NCBI GenBank assembly: GCA_963752325.1
Contig: CAVVXU010000010.1
Location: 124,001-188,000, forward strand
From: CAVTJL01 sp963752325
Lineage (GTDB): Bacteria > Pseudomonadota > Alphaproteobacteria > Geminicoccales > Geminicoccaceae
DNA: 64,000 nt
Direction: 5' to 3'
Shown here piece after piece: positions 48,201 through 57,327 of the stretch (its first letter is position 1; the number at the start of each line of letters is the position of its first letter). A program made the position numbers and the translations under genes. The notes beneath the pieces were generated by a model. That model did not search any database. It had not been told where the DNA came from and worked only from the letters and a program-made list of their open reading frames with translations.

Positions 48201-48994
48201 GACGTCGTCTCAGAAGCGCGGCGATGAAGGGAAAAGCCTGCAGCACCTGGCTCGCCCAGCTCGAGGCGGAGCTCGAGGCTCGGGATAAGATAGTCGCCGC
48301 CGTTCTGGCGTCGGTAGGGGATGGGCGTGGTCGTCGCCAGGGTGCGCATCCGCTCGCGCAGCCGGAGGGCCATGGCCTCGAAGCCGGCGGCGTCGAGACG
48401 GTCGACCCGGCAGGCGACGAAGGGCGGCAGCACGTCGAAGCCCGGATAGTAGAGAATGCCGTGGTTGATCGGGAACAGGAGGTCGTCGATCGGGCCGTTG
48501 ATCCCGCGCGGTGAATAATGCTCCGCCCAGCCGCCCGCCGTCACGATCAGCATGGCGCGCTTGCCGGCGAGGGTGCCCTCGCCGAAGCGGTCGCCCCAGT
48601 ATTTGTCGCTGTGCTCGCCCACGCCGTACGCGAAGCCGTAGGCATAGACGCGATCGACCCAGCCTTTGAGGATCGCCGGCATCGTGTACCACCAGAGCGG
48701 AAACTGGAGGATCAGCGCGTCGGCCCATAGGAGCTTTTCCTGCTCGCCCCGGACATCCTCCGTCAGGGCGCCGGCGGCGAAGCCTTCGCCGGAGGCGGCC
48801 ACCACCTTCAGCCGGTCGTCCGGCCCGAGGGCCGGGAAGTCGGCGCGATCGACCTCGGACTTCCAGCCCATGGCGTAGAGGTCGGAGACCCGGACCTCGT
48901 GGCCCGCCGCCGCGAGCGCCTCGACGGCGACGTCCTTGAGCGCCCCGGCCAGCGAGCGCGGCTCGGGGTGGGCGAAAACGAGCAGAACCTTCAT
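48197..48994 (-). CDS. NAD(P)H dehydrogenase (quinone), flavodoxin-like fold
   Basis: From ATG 48994 the protein has 265 residues. MKVLLVFAHPEPRSLAGAL at the N terminus, DLYAMGWKSEVDRADF, and FPLWWYTMPAILKGWVDRVY are the FMN/FAD-binding motifs of the NQO1/MdaB (KefF-like) family, which reduces quinones by two electrons. An upstream in-frame ATG (MLAAYASSRR) is less likely. Divergent from a LysR gene with a symmetric site between them; likely LysR-regulated. Confidence 0.9.
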   Translation of the reverse strand: MKVLLVFAHPEPRSLAGALKDVAVEALAAAGHEVRVSDLYAMGWKSEVDRADFPALGPDDRLKVVAASGEGFAAGALTEDVRGEQEKLLWADALILQFPLWWYTMPAILKGWVDRVYAYGFAYGVGEHSDKYWGDRFGEGTLAGKRAMLIVTAGGWAEHYSPRGINGPIDDLLFPINHGILYYPGFDVLPPFVACRVDRLDAAGFEAMALRLRERMRTLATTTPIPYRRQNGGDYLIPSLELRLELGEPGAAGFSLHRRASETTS

Positions 48995-49056
48995 CGCATG
49001 GTGTCCAGTCGGTTGGAGACGACGACTGGAAGCGTAGGCGGCGAGCATCTCATCCA

Positions 49057-49077
49057 CTATCTGTCGATAATGGATAG
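49057..49077. promoter_or_regulatory. LysR-type binding site (CTATC-N11-GATAG)
   Basis: CTATC and GATAG are separated by 11 bases, the geometry expected for a LysR recognition box (T-N11-A). It lies 15 bp upstream of the LysR start and 63 bp upstream of the divergent quinone reductase start. Confidence 0.6.
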
Positions 49078-49091
49078 GACAGTGCCGAAAC

Positions 49092-50024
49092 ATGGATAAA
49101 TCACAGGTCACGCTCGAGCGGATGCGCAGCTTCGTGCGCGTGGCGGAGCGCGGGAGCCTGTCGGCCGTCGCGCGCGAGCTGGGGATCGGCCAGTCGACCG
49201 TCAGCCGGCATCTGCAGGAGCTGGAAGAGGCCCTGGGCGCACCCCTGCTCAGCCGGACCACGCGCCGCGTCACGCTGACCGACGAGGGCAGCCGCTACCA
49301 TGCGAGCTGCATCCAGATCCTGCGCCTCGTCGAGCAGGCGGGCGACGAGGCCCGCGGCGCGGGTGGCGCCCCGGCGGGAACGGTCCGCGTCTCCTGCACC
49401 GCGGCGCTGGGCGTCTTGCACATCGCCCGCCTGATCTTTTTGTTCCTGGACCGCCATCCCGAGATCCATGTCGACCTCGGCCTGACCGACGAGCGGATCG
49501 ATCTCGTCCGCGAGGGCGTGGACATCGCGTTGCGTCTCGGGCCGCTGGCCGACAGCTCGATGAAGCTCCGGCCGCTGGGCCAGAGCCGGCGGCTGCTGGT
49601 CGCCTCGCCGGGCTATCTCGCAACCCATGGAAGACCCGCGCGGCCAGAAGAGCTTGCGGCGCACGCATCCGTCAGGATGTCGAACATCGCAGGCAGCGAT
49701 CTTCTTTCACTGGAGGGGCCGGGTGGCGAGCGCCACGCCATTGCCGTGGGCGGCCAGCTCCGCGTCGATCACGGGCTTGCCGCGAGGGAAGCCTTCGTTG
49801 CCGGGCGCGGCATCGGCCCGGCACATCGCTGGCTCGTCGAGGATCTCCTCGAGGAAGGCCGGCTGGAAGTCCTGCTGCCGGACCATTCCCCGCCCAGCGT
49901 GCCGCTCAGCATGCTCATCGTCCCGGAGCGCGCGGGCATCGCGCGCGTGCGGCTGCTGATCGACTTTCTGGTCGAGGAGACGGCACGGCTGCCTGGGATC
50001 GAGCGCGCGGGTCCGGGGCGGTGA
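49092..50024 (+). CDS. LysR-family transcriptional regulator
   Basis: The 310-residue protein has an N-terminal LysR helix-turn-helix (about 5-65: ERGSLSAVARELGIGQSTVS then RHLQELEEALGAPLLSRTTR) and an effector domain of the CrgA/PtxR-like group (FLDRHPEIHVDLGLTDERID). Such LysR proteins frequently regulate a divergent quinone reductase, as the arrangement here suggests. Converges with the DprE2-like gene, 9 bp away. Confidence 0.92.
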   Translation: MDKSQVTLERMRSFVRVAERGSLSAVARELGIGQSTVSRHLQELEEALGAPLLSRTTRRVTLTDEGSRYHASCIQILRLVEQAGDEARGAGGAPAGTVRVSCTAALGVLHIARLIFLFLDRHPEIHVDLGLTDERIDLVREGVDIALRLGPLADSSMKLRPLGQSRRLLVASPGYLATHGRPARPEELAAHASVRMSNIAGSDLLSLEGPGGERHAIAVGGQLRVDHGLAAREAFVAGRGIGPAHRWLVEDLLEEGRLEVLLPDHSPPSVPLSMLIVPERAGIARVRLLIDFLVEETARLPGIERAGPGR

Positions 50025-50033
50025 GCCGGGGGC

Positions 50034-50774
50034 TCAGATCGGCAGGCGGCGGAGGATGGCCTCGGGCATCAGCTTGATGATGAGCATGATCCAGCGCCAG
50101 AAGCCCGGCACGTAGACGACCGCGCTGCCTTTCTGCGCGGCGCGCCAGATCGAGCGGGCGCAGGCTTCCGGGGCCGCGGCGAAGGGTGGGGCCTCGGGGC
50201 CCCAGACCATGGCGGTATCGACGAAGCCGGGTTTTACCGTGACGACGCGCACGCCCGACTCCCAGAGCCGTGCCCGCAGGCCCGAGAGGTAGGTGTGCAG
50301 CGCGGCCTTCGTCGAGCCGTACAAAAAATTCTTGCGGCGGCCGCGGTCGCCGGCGACGGAGCCGACGACGACGATGCGCCCGCCCCGCTGCGCCTCGAGG
50401 ATGGGCACCAGGTGCGCGATCACCGAGACGGCGCCCACATAGTTCGTCTCGATCATCGCCCGGGCCATGCCGACGTCGCGCTCCATCGCCTCCTGCGGCG
50501 GCATGGTGCCGAAGGCGAGGAAGAGGCTGAGCTCTCTTCCCGGCTGGCGGCAGCGCTCGGCGAAGGCCGCGTGCGTGTCGAGCGCCGCGGCGTCGAATGC
50601 GAGAGCCTCGACCTTGCGTCCGGTGCGGAGCGCGATGTCGTCGGCGGTGCGGCGGAGATCGTCGAGGTCGCGGCCGGCTAGCAGAAGATCGGCGCCCTGG
50701 CGTGCCGCCTCCTGCGCGAAGGCGCGGGCGATGGCCGAGGAGGCGCCGAGGATGAGCCAAGTCTCAGCCGCCAT
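50034..50774 (-). CDS. dprE2: Short-chain dehydrogenase, DprE2-like (2'-keto reductase)
   Basis: The 246-residue SDR has the cofactor motif LGASSAIARAFA (residues 9-20), Asn111 in ETNYVGA, Ser139 and the Tyr152-x3-Lys156 pair in LYGSTKAALHTYL, and a hydrophobic C terminus (WRWIMLIIKLMPEAILRRL) as in DprE2. In mycobacteria DprE2 reduces the keto intermediate made by DprE1 to decaprenylphosphoryl-arabinose. It overlaps the DprE1-like gene by 11 bases, matching the known pairing. The gene symbol is by homology; the lipid carrier here is not known. Confidence 0.8.
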   Translation of the reverse strand: MAAETWLILGASSAIARAFAQEAARQGADLLLAGRDLDDLRRTADDIALRTGRKVEALAFDAAALDTHAAFAERCRQPGRELSLFLAFGTMPPQEAMERDVGMARAMIETNYVGAVSVIAHLVPILEAQRGGRIVVVGSVAGDRGRRKNFLYGSTKAALHTYLSGLRARLWESGVRVVTVKPGFVDTAMVWGPEAPPFAAAPEACARSIWRAAQKGSAVVYVPGFWRWIMLIIKLMPEAILRRLPI

Positions 50775-52110
50775 GGCCGACCTCGCGGATGCGCAGTCGT
50801 CGGGCGAGGTCGGAGGACAGCCTGGCCTCCGGATCGATCTCCTCGAGCACGCGCCGGAACTCGGGCAGGCGCGGGTACATACGAGAAAAACCCTCGGGCG
50901 TCAGGCAGCTGTCTTTCGCGAGATAGATGCGCCCACCATGGTCGAGCGTGATGGTCTCGAGCTGGCGCATCAGCTCGAGCGTGCCCGGCCGCTCGGGGAT
51001 GTCGAGCGCCAGGGTGTAGCCGGGCATCGGGAAGGAGAGATGGCCCGGCCCCTCCTCGCCCATGGCCTTGAGGACCGCGAGGAAGGACGCGCTGCCGGCC
51101 CGGGCCGTGGTCTCGAGCAGCCGGCGCAGCGCCGCCGGTCCTTCCGTCTTTGGCACGACGCACTGGAGCTGGCGAAAGCCGCGCTTGCCGTAGATGCGGT
51201 TCCAGCCCCGCACCGCGTCGAGCGGATAGAGAAACTGGCGAAAGGCGACGGTCCGGGTCCTGCCGGCCTGCGGCACGCGGCGCCAGTAGATCTCGTTGAA
51301 GGCGCGCACGCTCCAGCTGCTGAGCGCGAAGCCGGGGAAGTCGAGCGGCACGCTGCGCTGGCGCGGCGGCTTCTCATGGATGCTCTGCGCCGCGGGCTCG
51401 GCCAGCTCGAGGATGCCGCGGCCGAGCGCGCTGCCGGTTGCAAGGGCGTCGATCCAGCCGACCGAGAAGCCGGCACGGGGGCCTTCCGTCGACAGGCGCT
51501 CGAGAAAGGCGTCGAGGCCCCCGATCCGCTCCTCGCGCAGCTCGACGGCGTTCGAGGGCACGCGCTGCAGTTGCAGGCAGATCGCGAGCACGATGCCGGT
51601 CAGCCCCATGCCGCCCAAAGTTGCGGCGAAGAGGTCCGGGCGCTCGGTGGGCGATGTGCGCACCAGCTCGCCCGAGGGTAACAAAAGGTCGAGCCAGCGG
51701 ATGTGGCGGCCGAGGCTGCCGGCGCTCTCGTGGTTCTTGCCGTGCACGTCGGCCGCGACCCCGCCGCCCAGGGTGGCGAAGGCGGTGCCGGGGGTCACCG
51801 GGGCCAGGAAGCCGTGGGGCAGGAAAACGTCCAAAAGGTCGGCGAAGGTGACGCCGGGCTCGGCCACGAGCTCGCCCGTCGCCTCGTCGAAGGCCAGCAG
51901 GCGATCGAGGCGCGTGGTGAGCAGGACGCGGCCGTCGCCGTTCTGCGCGGCGTCGCCATAGCTCCGGCCGGCGCCGCGGGCGATGAGGCGCTGCCCGCCC
52001 AGGTCGGCCATGGCGCGGCCCACTTCCGCGATGCGCTCGGGCCTGGCGACCAGCGCGTCGCTCGGGCCGATCCTGCCCCAGCCCGCGAGGGTGAGAGGAC
52101 GCCACGCCAT
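50764..52110 (-). CDS. dprE1: FAD-binding oxidoreductase, DprE1-like
   Basis: The 448-residue protein has a VAO-type FAD domain (ARGAGRSYGDAAQNGDGRVL, VTPGTAFATLGGGVAADVHG, KNHESAGSLGRHI) and the DprE1 C-terminal half including GGRIYLAKDS, whose Lys corresponds to the catalytic lysine. At the position of the benzothiazinone-reactive Cys387 of the mycobacterial enzyme this protein reads GYTLALDIP, with Ala368. It oxidises the 2'-OH of polyprenylphosphoryl-ribose, the first half of epimerisation to arabinose. Start overlaps the YbhN stop (TGATG). Confidence 0.82.
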   Translation of the reverse strand: MAWRPLTLAGWGRIGPSDALVARPERIAEVGRAMADLGGQRLIARGAGRSYGDAAQNGDGRVLLTTRLDRLLAFDEATGELVAEPGVTFADLLDVFLPHGFLAPVTPGTAFATLGGGVAADVHGKNHESAGSLGRHIRWLDLLLPSGELVRTSPTERPDLFAATLGGMGLTGIVLAICLQLQRVPSNAVELREERIGGLDAFLERLSTEGPRAGFSVGWIDALATGSALGRGILELAEPAAQSIHEKPPRQRSVPLDFPGFALSSWSVRAFNEIYWRRVPQAGRTRTVAFRQFLYPLDAVRGWNRIYGKRGFRQLQCVVPKTEGPAALRRLLETTARAGSASFLAVLKAMGEEGPGHLSFPMPGYTLALDIPERPGTLELMRQLETITLDHGGRIYLAKDSCLTPEGFSRMYPRLPEFRRVLEEIDPEARLSSDLARRLRIREVGHGG

Positions 52111-53126
52111 CAGGCCACACCCGCCGTGGTGAGGGGCGGCTGCCCGGCGGCACGCAGGGCCAGCGGCAAGGCGAGGAAGCCCAGGCCCACGGCGAACCAC
52201 AGGGTGGTGGCGCGGATGACGGCGGTGGCGGCGATGGCGATGTCGAGCTGCACGCCCAGCGCCACGAGCAGCGCTGCCATGCTGAGCTCCGTGCCACCCA
52301 GGCCGCCCGGCAGCATCGCCACGGCGCCGACCAGCATCGAGAAGGTGAAGACGAAGACGGCCTGCATCAGCGTGACATGGGCCCCGAGCACGCGCAGGAG
52401 GAGGTGGAGCGCCGCCGCCTCGGCGAGCCAGCCCAGCACCGCGAGGACGAGGCCCAGCCCGTAGACGCGCCAGGAGGCGAGCCGCGCCAGGGCACGCAGC
52501 ATGGTCCTGAGCTTGGCGAAGAGCCGGGGCCAGCGGCCGACCCTGGCGTAGGTGGCGTTGACCATCCGCAAGGTCAGCCGGAGATTGAGCAGGACGAGCG
52601 TGGCGGCGACGACGAGCAGGAGGGCCACCACCGCGCCGGCGAGCCGATCCGCGAAGCTCGCGGCACCCACGACGCAAAGGAAGGCGATGCCGGCGAAGTC
52701 GCTGAGCCGGTCGGCGACGAGAAGGCTCGCCGTCCGCTCGTAGCGATAGCCGTGGCCGCGACGCAGGAGCCAGAGCCTGAGCGCCTCGCCGAGCTTGCCG
52801 GGTGTGACGGTGAGCGCGAAGCCGGCGACGAAGTAGAGCGCGTCCCGGCCCAGCGACAGCTCGACGCCGACGCGCCGGCTGAAGAGATGCCAGCGCAGCG
52901 CGCGGGCAGCGTAGTTGAGGAGCGACAGGCCGAGCAGGGCCCCGACCGATGCCGGGCCCAGCCGGCCCAGCAGGTGGAGCACGTCATGGCCGCCGCCGGA
53001 GGCGATGCCGCCCGCGACCAGGAGAGCCACGAGAAGAACGGCCGAGATGACGAGCCAGCGCCCGGCGCGCCGCATGCTGTGGGCGAGGCCCGGGCCGTCC
53101 TGCGCGCGCTGGTCGGGGCTAGCCAT
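52110..53126 (-). CDS. Lysylphosphatidylglycerol synthase TM-like (YbhN/UPF0104) membrane protein
   Basis: This 338-residue protein has about eight membrane segments and the UPF0104 landmarks ARALRWHLFSRRVGVELSLG, GFALTVTPGKLGEALRLWLL and the late FSMLVGAVAMLPGGLGGTEL. The catalytic acyltransferase half of MprF is absent. In this cassette, between the prenyltransferase and DprE1 genes, it might flip a polyprenyl-linked pentose across the membrane; that is inference from position. Confidence 0.87.
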   Translation of the reverse strand: MASPDQRAQDGPGLAHSMRRAGRWLVISAVLLVALLVAGGIASGGGHDVLHLLGRLGPASVGALLGLSLLNYAARALRWHLFSRRVGVELSLGRDALYFVAGFALTVTPGKLGEALRLWLLRRGHGYRYERTASLLVADRLSDFAGIAFLCVVGAASFADRLAGAVVALLLVVAATLVLLNLRLTLRMVNATYARVGRWPRLFAKLRTMLRALARLASWRVYGLGLVLAVLGWLAEAAALHLLLRVLGAHVTLMQAVFVFTFSMLVGAVAMLPGGLGGTELSMAALLVALGVQLDIAIAATAVIRATTLWFAVGLGFLALPLALRAAGQPPLTTAGVA

Positions 53127-53989
53127 AGATCAGCAACGCGAAGGTGACGAGCCAGCCGAGAACGGCGCAGATGATGAAGCGATCGCGGAGCGCTATCGAG
53201 GTGGGCGATCCCGAGCGCTCCTCGACGAAGCGTGATCTGCAGGTAGCGGAGGATGCCGGCCACGACGAAGGGGGCCGTGTAGAAGAGCTGGGTGGTCCCC
53301 AGCCGCTGCATCACCGTGGTGTCGGTCGTGTAGATGAGATAGGCGACCAGCAGGCCGGCCAGGGTCATCACGACGGCCGCATCGAGAAAGGGCTTGTTGT
53401 AGCCGGCGAGGCTGGCGCGGTGGCCGGCGGCGAGGTTGCGGGTGATATCGTCGCGCCTTTTGGCGAGGGCCAGGAACAGCGCCAGGAGGCCCGTGGCGAT
53501 CACGATCCAGGCGCTGGGCTCGACGCCGATGACCCGGCCCCCGCCCTGGACCCTGAGCACGAAGCCAGCGGCCACGATCATGACGTCGAGGATGGCGACG
53601 CGCTTGAGGCCCAGCGAGTAGGCGAGATTGAGGGCGAGGTACAGCGCCGCGACGATGAGGAAGCTCCAGCCGAGGACGATCGCGAGGCCGCCGCCGGCGA
53701 GGAGGAGCGCCACCAGCAGCATGAAGGCGTCGCGGACGCCGAGGGCGCCGGAGGCGAGCGGGCGATGGCGCTTCTCCGGATGGAGGCGATCCGCCTCGCG
53801 GTCGGCATAGTCGTTCAGGACATAGACGGCGCTGGCCAGCAGGCAGAAGCAGATCACCGCCAGACCCACCCGCCCGAGATTGCCCGCGCTCAGCGCCGCA
53901 GGGGTGAAGAAGAGGGGTGCCGCGACGAAGGCGTTCTTGACCCAGTGCTCGGGTCGGAGAATGGCGAGGACGGCTTGACGTGCGGCCAA
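53119..53989 (-). pseudogene. ubiA: UbiA-family prenyltransferase, decaprenyl-phosphate phosphoribosyltransferase-like, frameshifted
   Basis: The N terminus has ILRPEHWVKNAFVAAPLFF, the Asp-rich motif LNDYADREADRLHPEKRHRP and the second RRDDITRNLA, as in Rv3806c-type DPPR synthase, which loads phosphoribose onto polyprenyl phosphate. After ILRYLQITL an extra C at about 53,232 breaks the frame; the true end VEERSGSPTSIALRDRFII and WLVTFALLIYG follows one base later to TAG 53119. Corrected length 289 residues. It overlaps the YbhN start by 8 bases. Confidence 0.8.
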
Positions 53990-54197
53990 AGCGATGCTCG
54001 CGTCTGTGGTGTCGCCGGGGGATACCGACGGGCTGGCCGTCAGTCGAGCCCATCGCGCGCCATCGCGATACGAGACAGGATGACGCGCCCGTTATCGGTG
54101 CCTGGCGCGTGATGATAGTGTAGCTTTTTATCCCGGTGTAACACTCTCGCCTTCACTCAGCCTTAGGCTCCGGACGCTACTGCGCGATGTCTAGAAA
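53990..54197. promoter_or_regulatory. Divergent intergenic region between UbiA-like and GT-C-like genes
   Basis: These 208 bases are AT-richer than the genes, with AGTGT (54117-54121) and ACACT (54141-54145) arms flanking a TTTTTAT stretch. Promoters for both directions should lie here; no precise -35/-10 assignment is justified. Confidence 0.35.
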
Positions 54198-55853
54198 ATG
54201 AGCAAGCTCTACGGGCAGTTGTTTTTCCCTGCGTCCCTTCTTGGACTTCTTGTCATCTATGCGCTCGGCTTCTCGCACGAGCTGAGTTACGATTCGTTAA
54301 CCTATGCGCGCGAGGCGCTTGCGCCCGACCAGATATACTTCAACCCGCATCACCTCCTCTACAATCCGTTGATGCGGGGCGTCCTCCTTCTCCTTCGGAT
54401 ACCTCCGGGTGACGCGGCGGTCGGTCTCGTCACCATGCAGGCGGTCAATCTGGTGATCAGCCTTCTCGCCGTGGCCACCTTCTACGCGGCGTGCCGCTCG
54501 CTCAGGCTGGCCGCCGGGCCGGCCCTGGCGATGGCCGCGCTCTTCGGCATGTCACGGATCTTCCGTATCTACAGCTCACAGATCGAGGTTTACAATCTCA
54601 CTGCGCTCTTTCTTCTTTTGGCACTCTTGGGCCTCGTGGGCTCCAGACCAAGACGGTGGCGCTCGGTGCTCACGCCATCCGCCTATTTCTTGGCGATGTG
54701 CTTTCATCAGACGGCGATCTTCTTCGGCGCCGCCATCCTCGCCTGGGAGCTGCTGACGCGCGACGAGCGGCCGCTGGCCTTCAGGCTGCTCGTCAATCTC
54801 GTCCTCCCCGGTGCCGCGATCGGCCTCCTCTACGTCGTGATCGCCCGGCATCTCGGCTATCACGGGCTCGGCGGCGTCAGCTACTGGATGACGCTCTACG
54901 CCCACTACGACATGGGTCTCTGGGGCCAGAGCGACCTCTCGCTCCATACCCTCGTCGCGGCGATGCTCGGGCTCGCCTCGACCTTCGCCCCGATCAGGCT
55001 GGCGCCTGCCGTGGCGCTGTTCTTGATGATCTATATCGCTGCCCGCCTCGTCGAGGCGCCGGGGCGCGTGACCGAGCGCTACAGGCTTTTCGTCGCGATG
55101 GCCGCCTGGCTCGTGCCGGCGGCCATCTTCACGGCCTGGTGGACACCCTGGAACGGCGAGTTCTGGCTCTGCCCGAGCATACCGATCATGATCACGCTGG
55201 CCGGCCTCGGCCCGAGCGAGGGCGAGCACGGCACCGTGCGGCCGACGCCACGGCGCATCGCGCGGCTGGCGCTTGCCGGCACCCTCGTCGTGATGCTGGT
55301 GGCGGCGGGCCTCCACACGCTCGCGGAGCGCAAGCCCAACGCGATGATGGCGAATGCGGCCCTGGCGGCGCAGCTGGCCCGACCCGGCGACCTCGTCCTC
55401 ACCGGCCCGAGGTCCGCCGGGCTCTACTACGAGATCTACCTCGTCGGCCGGCCGATCGACGTGGTCTCCGTCGAGGATGTCGCGTTCACGCCCGACGCTC
55501 CCGGCCGCTGCGAGCACGCGCCGGCCTGCGTCGCCGACCTCGTGGCGGCGAGCGTGCAGGCGACGGCCGCCAGAGGCGGCCGGATTCTGGCCGACCGCTC
55601 GCTCCTCGACAGCGCGTTCGGCACGGCGCCGAGCCTGAAGGCCGACCCGGACAAGGAGATCTTCAAGGCCGAGCTCGGCAGGACGCTCGACCTCGGCACG
55701 ACCTCCCCGATCGGCGACGGCCGCCTCGTCATGCTGATGCCGCGCCTAGCCCTGCCGGGCCCCAGCACCCGGTCGGCTTCCCCCCTCGTGCGCCCTCGCG
55801 CTTCAGCCGACAGAAGCGTCTTGACACCGCATCGGCGCGCATCGCATACATAA
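54198..55853 (+). CDS. Polytopic membrane protein, probable GT-C fold glycosyltransferase
   Basis: This 551-residue protein has roughly ten membrane helices followed by a soluble C-terminal domain (about 385-520). Its first extracytoplasmic loop contains FSHELSYDSLTYAREALAPD with an acidic residue, and then FNPHHLLYNPLMRG; such loops hold the catalytic Asp in GT-C enzymes that use polyprenyl-phosphate sugars. Divergent from the DPA-type cassette, it is a good candidate for the pentosyltransferase. The last 30 residues are Arg/Ser-rich and overlap the next promoter, so the true end may be earlier. Confidence 0.6.
   Translation: MSKLYGQLFFPASLLGLLVIYALGFSHELSYDSLTYAREALAPDQIYFNPHHLLYNPLMRGVLLLLRIPPGDAAVGLVTMQAVNLVISLLAVATFYAACRSLRLAAGPALAMAALFGMSRIFRIYSSQIEVYNLTALFLLLALLGLVGSRPRRWRSVLTPSAYFLAMCFHQTAIFFGAAILAWELLTRDERPLAFRLLVNLVLPGAAIGLLYVVIARHLGYHGLGGVSYWMTLYAHYDMGLWGQSDLSLHTLVAAMLGLASTFAPIRLAPAVALFLMIYIAARLVEAPGRVTERYRLFVAMAAWLVPAAIFTAWWTPWNGEFWLCPSIPIMITLAGLGPSEGEHGTVRPTPRRIARLALAGTLVVMLVAAGLHTLAERKPNAMMANAALAAQLARPGDLVLTGPRSAGLYYEIYLVGRPIDVVSVEDVAFTPDAPGRCEHAPACVADLVAASVQATAARGGRILADRSLLDSAFGTAPSLKADPDKEIFKAELGRTLDLGTTSPIGDGRLVMLMPRLALPGPSTRSASPLVRPRASADRSVLTPHRRASHT
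55821..55852 (+). promoter_or_regulatory. Candidate promoter of the CUT1/Dha operon
   Basis: TTGACA (55821-55826) is followed after 18 bp by CATACA (55845-55850) in an unusually AT-rich stretch (55845-55875), 70-100 bp ahead of the binding-protein gene. It overlaps the last codons of the preceding frame. Confidence 0.45.
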
Positions 55854-55920
55854 ACAAGAATAAACTAAACTCTGCGCCGGAAGGGGCGCGGCCGATCAAC
55901 GACACGGCAGGAGGCAGACG

Positions 55921-57249
55921 ATGCGGGGATCGCGCTTGATGCAAGGTGCCGCGCTGGCGGTGGCCGTTCTTGCTTGCGCCGGCGGCAAGGCCAGCGCCCA
56001 GACCAAGGAGCTCACGCTGTGCTGGGCCGCCTGGGATCCAGCCAACGCGCTGGTGGAGCTCTCCAAGGACTTCACCGCGCAAAGCGGTATCCAGATGAAG
56101 TTCGAGTTCGTGCCCTGGACCAACTATGCCGACCGGTTCCTCAACGAGCTCAACTCCAAGGGCAAGCTCTGCGACCTCATCATCGGCGACAGCCAGTGGA
56201 TCGGCGGCGCCGCCGAGAACGGCGCCTACGTCAAGCTCAACGACTTCTTCGAGAAGAACAACATCTCCATGGACGACTTCATGGAGGCGACGGTGGTCGG
56301 CTATTCCGAGTGGCCGAAGAACACGCCCAACTACTGGGCGTTGCCGGCGATGGGCGACGCCATCGGCTGGACCTACCGCAAGGACTGGTTCTCGCGCCCC
56401 GAGATCCAGGCAGACTTCAAGAAGAAGTACGGCCACGACCTCGCACCGCCCAAGACCTATGACGAGCTGAAGAAGATCGCCGAGTTCTTCCAGGGCCGGG
56501 AGATCGACGGCAAGAAGGTCTATGGTGCCTACATCTACACCGAGCGCGGCTCGGAAGGCATCACGATGGGCGTCACCAACGTGCTCTACGACTGGGGCTT
56601 CGAGTACCAGAACCCGAAGAAGCCCTATGACATGCAGGGCTTCGTGAACTCGCCGGGCGCGGTGGCCGGGCTCAAGTTCTACAAGGAGCTCTACGACTGC
56701 TGCACGGCCCCGGGCATGAGCAACGCCTACATGTCGGAAGGCCTCGACGCCTTCAAGTCGGGCCAGGTGGCGATGCAGATGAATTTCTTCGCCTTCTTCC
56801 CGGGTCTCTACAAGGACCCCAATGTCGGCGGCGACAAGATCGGCTTCTTCGTCAACCCGGCCGAGAAGGACCACTTCACGCAGCTCGGCGGCCAGGGCAT
56901 CTCGGTCGTCGCCTATTCCGACCACAAGGACGACGCGCTCGAGTACATCAAGTGGTTCGCCAAGCCCGATGTGCAGAAGAAGTGGTGGGAGCTGGGTGGC
57001 TATTCCTGCGCCAAGTCGGTGCTCAACGATCCGAGCTTCCCGGCCAGCGCACCGTTCGCCGAGGACTTCCTCCAGTCGATGAAGATCGTGAAGGACTTCT
57101 GGGCCGAGCCCTCCTATGCGGAGCTGCTTTTGGCCATGCAGAAGCGGGTTCACGACTATGTCGTGGCCGGCCAGGGCACGCCGCAGGAGGCGCTCGATCT
57201 TCTGGTCAAGGACTGGACTCAGACCTTCCAGGATGAAGGCAAGCTCTGA
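55921..57249 (+). CDS. ABC transporter substrate-binding protein, family 1 (CUT1 sugar/polyol)
   Basis: The 442-residue protein has a signal peptide (cleavage after ASA, residue 26) and an SBP_bac_1 fold: ELTLCWAAWDPANALVELSK, CDLIIGDSQWIGGAAENGAY, YWALPAMGDAIGWTYRKDWF, and the late AFKSGQVAMQMNFFAF. It heads a CUT1 importer operon that runs into dihydroxyacetone-kinase-type genes, so a triose, glycerol-like or larger polyol ligand is plausible. Confidence 0.9.
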   Translation: MRGSRLMQGAALAVAVLACAGGKASAQTKELTLCWAAWDPANALVELSKDFTAQSGIQMKFEFVPWTNYADRFLNELNSKGKLCDLIIGDSQWIGGAAENGAYVKLNDFFEKNNISMDDFMEATVVGYSEWPKNTPNYWALPAMGDAIGWTYRKDWFSRPEIQADFKKKYGHDLAPPKTYDELKKIAEFFQGREIDGKKVYGAYIYTERGSEGITMGVTNVLYDWGFEYQNPKKPYDMQGFVNSPGAVAGLKFYKELYDCCTAPGMSNAYMSEGLDAFKSGQVAMQMNFFAFFPGLYKDPNVGGDKIGFFVNPAEKDHFTQLGGQGISVVAYSDHKDDALEYIKWFAKPDVQKKWWELGGYSCAKSVLNDPSFPASAPFAEDFLQSMKIVKDFWAEPSYAELLLAMQKRVHDYVVAGQGTPQEALDLLVKDWTQTFQDEGKL

Positions 57250-57255
57250 GTAGCC

Positions 57256-57293
57256 GGCCCGCGACCTCCGGCGAGCAGCCGGGGTCGCGGGCC
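57256..57293 (+). other. Intercistronic hairpin after the binding-protein gene
   Basis: A 16-bp GC-rich stem with one bulge (57256-57272 pairing with 57278-57293) and a 5-base loop lies 6 bases after the stop codon, followed by TCCTCGTTC without a T run. Comparable hairpins occur at the same place in two other importer operons of this window. Confidence 0.65.
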
Positions 57294-57327
57294 TCCTCGT
57301 TCACCCGCTTGGTTGTCATTGGTGCCG

